DNA of 8,037 nt from Acidobacteriaceae bacterium (lineage in GTDB: Bacteria > Acidobacteriota > Terriglobia > Terriglobales > Acidobacteriaceae). The notes beneath the pieces are model-generated. The model saw nothing but the letters and a program-made list of their open reading frames with translations, had not been told where the DNA came from and made no database searches. A program made the position numbers and the translations under genes. This document shows, piece after piece, positions 6,516 to 8,037 of this stretch. The stretch lies in assembly GCA_003152795.1 (NCBI GenBank), contig PMBA01000172.1, positions 2,365 through 10,401 of the forward strand. Direction: 5' to 3'. Position 1 is the stretch's first letter; each line of letters opens with the position of its first letter.

Positions 6516-7361
6516 ATGAACGCTGCGGTCACTCTCGATCAGAAGGCTGCGCGGCTACGGCATATTCTTGCGGGCCACGGCCGCTTGATCGTCGCTTACT
6601 CGGGTGGCGTGGACTCCGCTTTTCTGGCGTGGATGGCGCATCGAGCGCTTGGCGGCCGGATGCTAGCCGTGATCGCCGATTCCGCCAGCCTGGCGCGAAC
6701 TCATCTCGAAGACGCGCTTGCTTTTGCGCGCGAGCAAAAAATTCCGGTCGAGGTTGTGGAAACACGGGAACTGGAAAATCCGGCGTACATCCGCAACGAT
6801 GCCATGCGCTGTTTTCACTGCAAGGACGAACTGTTCACCGTCCTCGAACGCTTTCGCGAGGCTCGCGGATTCGAGGCCATCGCCTACGGAGTGAACGCCG
6901 ATGACGAGGGTGATTTCCGCCCCGGACAGCAGGCGGCGCGCCAGCATCAGGTTCTGGCTCCGCTGCTCGAAGCGGGGCTGAACAAAGCTGAAATCCGGGA
7001 ACTGGCGCGGCAGGAAGACTTGCGGGTCTGGGACAAGCCGGCATCCGCCTGCCTTTCCTCGCGCATGGAATATGGGCGCGCCGTTACACCGGAAGCGCTG
7101 AGCGTGATCGAGCGCGGCGAAGACGCGCTGCGCGGGCTGGGGTTCCGGCAATTCCGGGTGCGTCATCACGGGGAAATCGTGCGGGTTGAGATTGCGCGCG
7201 AAGAGCTGCCTCGCGCTTTGACCGCCGAAATGGCCCGCGAACTCACGGCCGTGTTCAAAGGTCTGGGCTTCAAGTTCGTCACTCTGGATCTGGAGGGGTT
7301 CCGGACTGGTTCGATGAATCAACTGCTGACTCCCGAGGAGTTGCTGCGGGGTTCGCGCTAG
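6516..7361 (+). CDS. larE: ATP-dependent sacrificial sulfur transferase LarE
   Basis: A 281-residue cytoplasmic enzyme of the PP-loop ATP-pyrophosphatase superfamily. In the Lar pathway LarE adenylates and then sulfurates the carboxyl groups of the pyridinium dicarboxylate nucleotide made by LarB, and LarC then inserts nickel to give the cofactor of lactate racemase. The PP-loop is SGGVDS (29-34). Other family blocks are NDAMRCFHCKDELF (94-107), the nucleotide-side GVNADDEGDFRPG (125-137), KPASACLSSRMEYG (174-187) and the C-terminal DLEGFRTGSMN (258-268). Cysteines are 99, 102 and 179. Cys179 aligns with the sulfur-donor cysteine of single-cysteine LarE proteins, while the added CxxC pair matches the three-cysteine class reported to hold an Fe-S cluster. 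The length is normal. ATG 6516 is preceded by GGGAG only 3 nt away. An upstream ATG at 6506 is out of frame. No larB, larC or larA is in the window. The family call is secure; the in vivo substrate is inferred. Confidence 0.93.
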   Translation: MNAAVTLDQKAARLRHILAGHGRLIVAYSGGVDSAFLAWMAHRALGGRMLAVIADSASLARTHLEDALAFAREQKIPVEVVETRELENPAYIRNDAMRCFHCKDELFTVLERFREARGFEAIAYGVNADDEGDFRPGQQAARQHQVLAPLLEAGLNKAEIRELARQEDLRVWDKPASACLSSRMEYGRAVTPEALSVIERGEDALRGLGFRQFRVRHHGEIVRVEIAREELPRALTAEMARELTAVFKGLGFKFVTLDLEGFRTGSMNQLLTPEELLRGSR

Positions 7362-7387
7362 GGACGATGCCTGCCGCGTTTCCAGCG

Positions 7388-7407
7388 ACGGCAACGCTCG
7401 CTGCCGT
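7388..7407. other. Small hairpin between larE and the DsbA-like gene
   Basis: ACGGCA (7388-7393) and TGCCGT (7402-7407) form a perfect 6-bp stem with an 8-nt loop, 26 nt after the larE stop. No T-run follows, so it is not a convincing terminator. It abuts the possible -10 box of the next gene and could be chance. Confidence 0.25.
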
Positions 7408-7415
7408 GAGATAAT
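7407..7415 (+). promoter_or_regulatory. Possible extended -10 box of the DsbA-like gene
   Basis: TGAGATAAT has the extended -10 form TGn followed by GATAAT (7410-7415). It ends 14 nt before the proposed ATG at 7430, so the transcript leader would be very short. No -35 match is seen, which is acceptable for an extended -10 promoter. Confidence 0.35.
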
Positions 7416-7429
7416 CAAGCGGTTTCCTC

Positions 7430-8037
7430 ATGTTCAGGTGGCTTCGATTGATGATCGTCCGGCGCGCGTTTCTGGTTCTTTTGGTAATTTGTCTGGGCTG
7501 CTCGGCCCAGGCCCCCCCCGCGAACATCGTGTCTGTGATCGAGCGGCACGTGCGCGCGCATTATTCTCTTCCGCCCGACGTAAAAGTGATTGTGGGGGCG
7601 CTGCGGTCAAGTGAGTTCGCCAACTATGACGCGCTCACGGTTACGTTTGCCAGTCCCACGAAGAAACAGGAGTTCGAGTTTCTGCTGTCCCGCGACCACA
7701 AGACACTGGTGCGGCTGTCGAAGTTCGACCTCAGCACCGATCCGTATGCCGAGATCATGAAGAAGATCGACGTGAGCGGCCGTCCGGCGCGAGGCAATAA
7801 GGATGCGAAAGTAACGATCGTCAGTTACGACGATTTTGAATGTCCGTTTTGTTCGCGCATGCACCAGACACTTTTTCCAGGGCTTTTCAAGGAGTACGGC
7901 GATCGCGTCCTTTTTATCTACAAGGATTATCCGCTGGAGGAGATTCATCCCTGGGCGGTGCATGCGGCGGTAAACGCCAATTGCCTGGGAGCGGAGAACG
8001 GCGACGCCTACTGGGACTATGCCGACTACCTGCACGC
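7430..8037 (+). CDS. Secreted DsbA-family thioredoxin-fold protein, 3' end missing
   Basis: The frame runs open from ATG 7430 to the right edge (202 codons plus two bases). Residues 1-28 look like a Sec signal peptide: basic start, hydrophobic LVLLVICLG, and likely cleavage after the AQA at 26-28. A Cys at 24 is preceded by C-L-G, so a lipoprotein is possible but the lipobox is imperfect. Residues 29-115 form a small alpha/beta N-terminal domain before the catalytic domain. The thioredoxin fold starts at about 127 with KVTIVSYDDFECPFCSRMH, the redox site being CPFC (138-141), and continues through FIYKDYPLEEIHPWA. The family includes periplasmic thiol oxidases and isomerases; the cis-Pro region is beyond the edge, so oxidase against isomerase cannot be told. 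ATG 7451 (residue 8) also gives a good signal peptide. No clear ribosome site precedes either start. A run of eight Cs lies at 7512-7519, just after the signal peptide. Confidence 0.88.
   Translation, partial: MFRWLRLMIVRRAFLVLLVICLGCSAQAPPANIVSVIERHVRAHYSLPPDVKVIVGALRSSEFANYDALTVTFASPTKKQEFEFLLSRDHKTLVRLSKFDLSTDPYAEIMKKIDVSGRPARGNKDAKVTIVSYDDFECPFCSRMHQTLFPGLFKEYGDRVLFIYKDYPLEEIHPWAVHAAVNANCLGAENGDAYWDYADYLH

Noticed and set aside
6663..7418. 251-codon minus-strand frame over larE
   Set aside because: Antisense shadow of a well-supported PP-loop enzyme with no domain of its own.
7427..7507. Lipoprotein reading of the DsbA-like protein (Cys24)
   Set aside because: The residues before the Cys are C-L-G and not the usual L-[AST]-[GA]; an AQA signal-peptidase I site follows closely, so a plain secreted protein is preferred, though not proven.

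Overview
The window is a dense, GC-rich stretch of a diderm bacterial chromosome. It holds six protein genes, two of them cut by the window edges. It carries an LPS-assembly barrel (LptD) plus a folate gene, a LarE-type enzyme and a DsbA-like thioredoxin-fold protein. The style of the membrane kinase, of the RDD protein with its long Pro-rich N-terminus, and of the DsbA-like protein is most like soil Acidobacteriota (Terriglobia/Koribacter-type). That assignment comes from recall of family style and has no marker gene behind it, so I hold it with moderate confidence. No RNA gene, insertion sequence, CRISPR array or phage gene was seen.

Layout. (1) 1-747, plus strand: 3' part of folP (dihydropteroate synthase). 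(2) 801-2558, minus strand: a 585-residue multi-pass membrane histidine-kinase-like protein, tail-to-tail with folP across a 53-nt gap. Its ATPase domain looks complete, but the residue where the phospho-accepting histidine should be is glycine. (3) 2622-3713, minus strand: an RDD-family membrane protein just upstream of the kinase gene, possibly co-transcribed with it. Its 5' end contains two separate in-frame tandem repeats. (4) 3906-6392, plus strand: lptD, divergent from the RDD gene. (5) 6393-6515: an intergenic region with a heptamer-based inverted repeat that could be a terminator. (6) 6516-7361, plus strand: larE. (7) 7430-8037, plus strand: a secreted DsbA-family thioredoxin-fold protein, cut by the right edge.

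How they may work together. RDD and the kinase could form a small membrane sensory unit. LptD builds the outer-membrane LPS portal and has seven cysteines in its mature part, so a periplasmic thiol oxidoreductase encoded two genes away is a plausible but unproven partner. folP and larE look like standalone metabolic genes. I did not find a clearly new multi-gene system. The strongest oddity is the kinase without its phospho-acceptor histidine.
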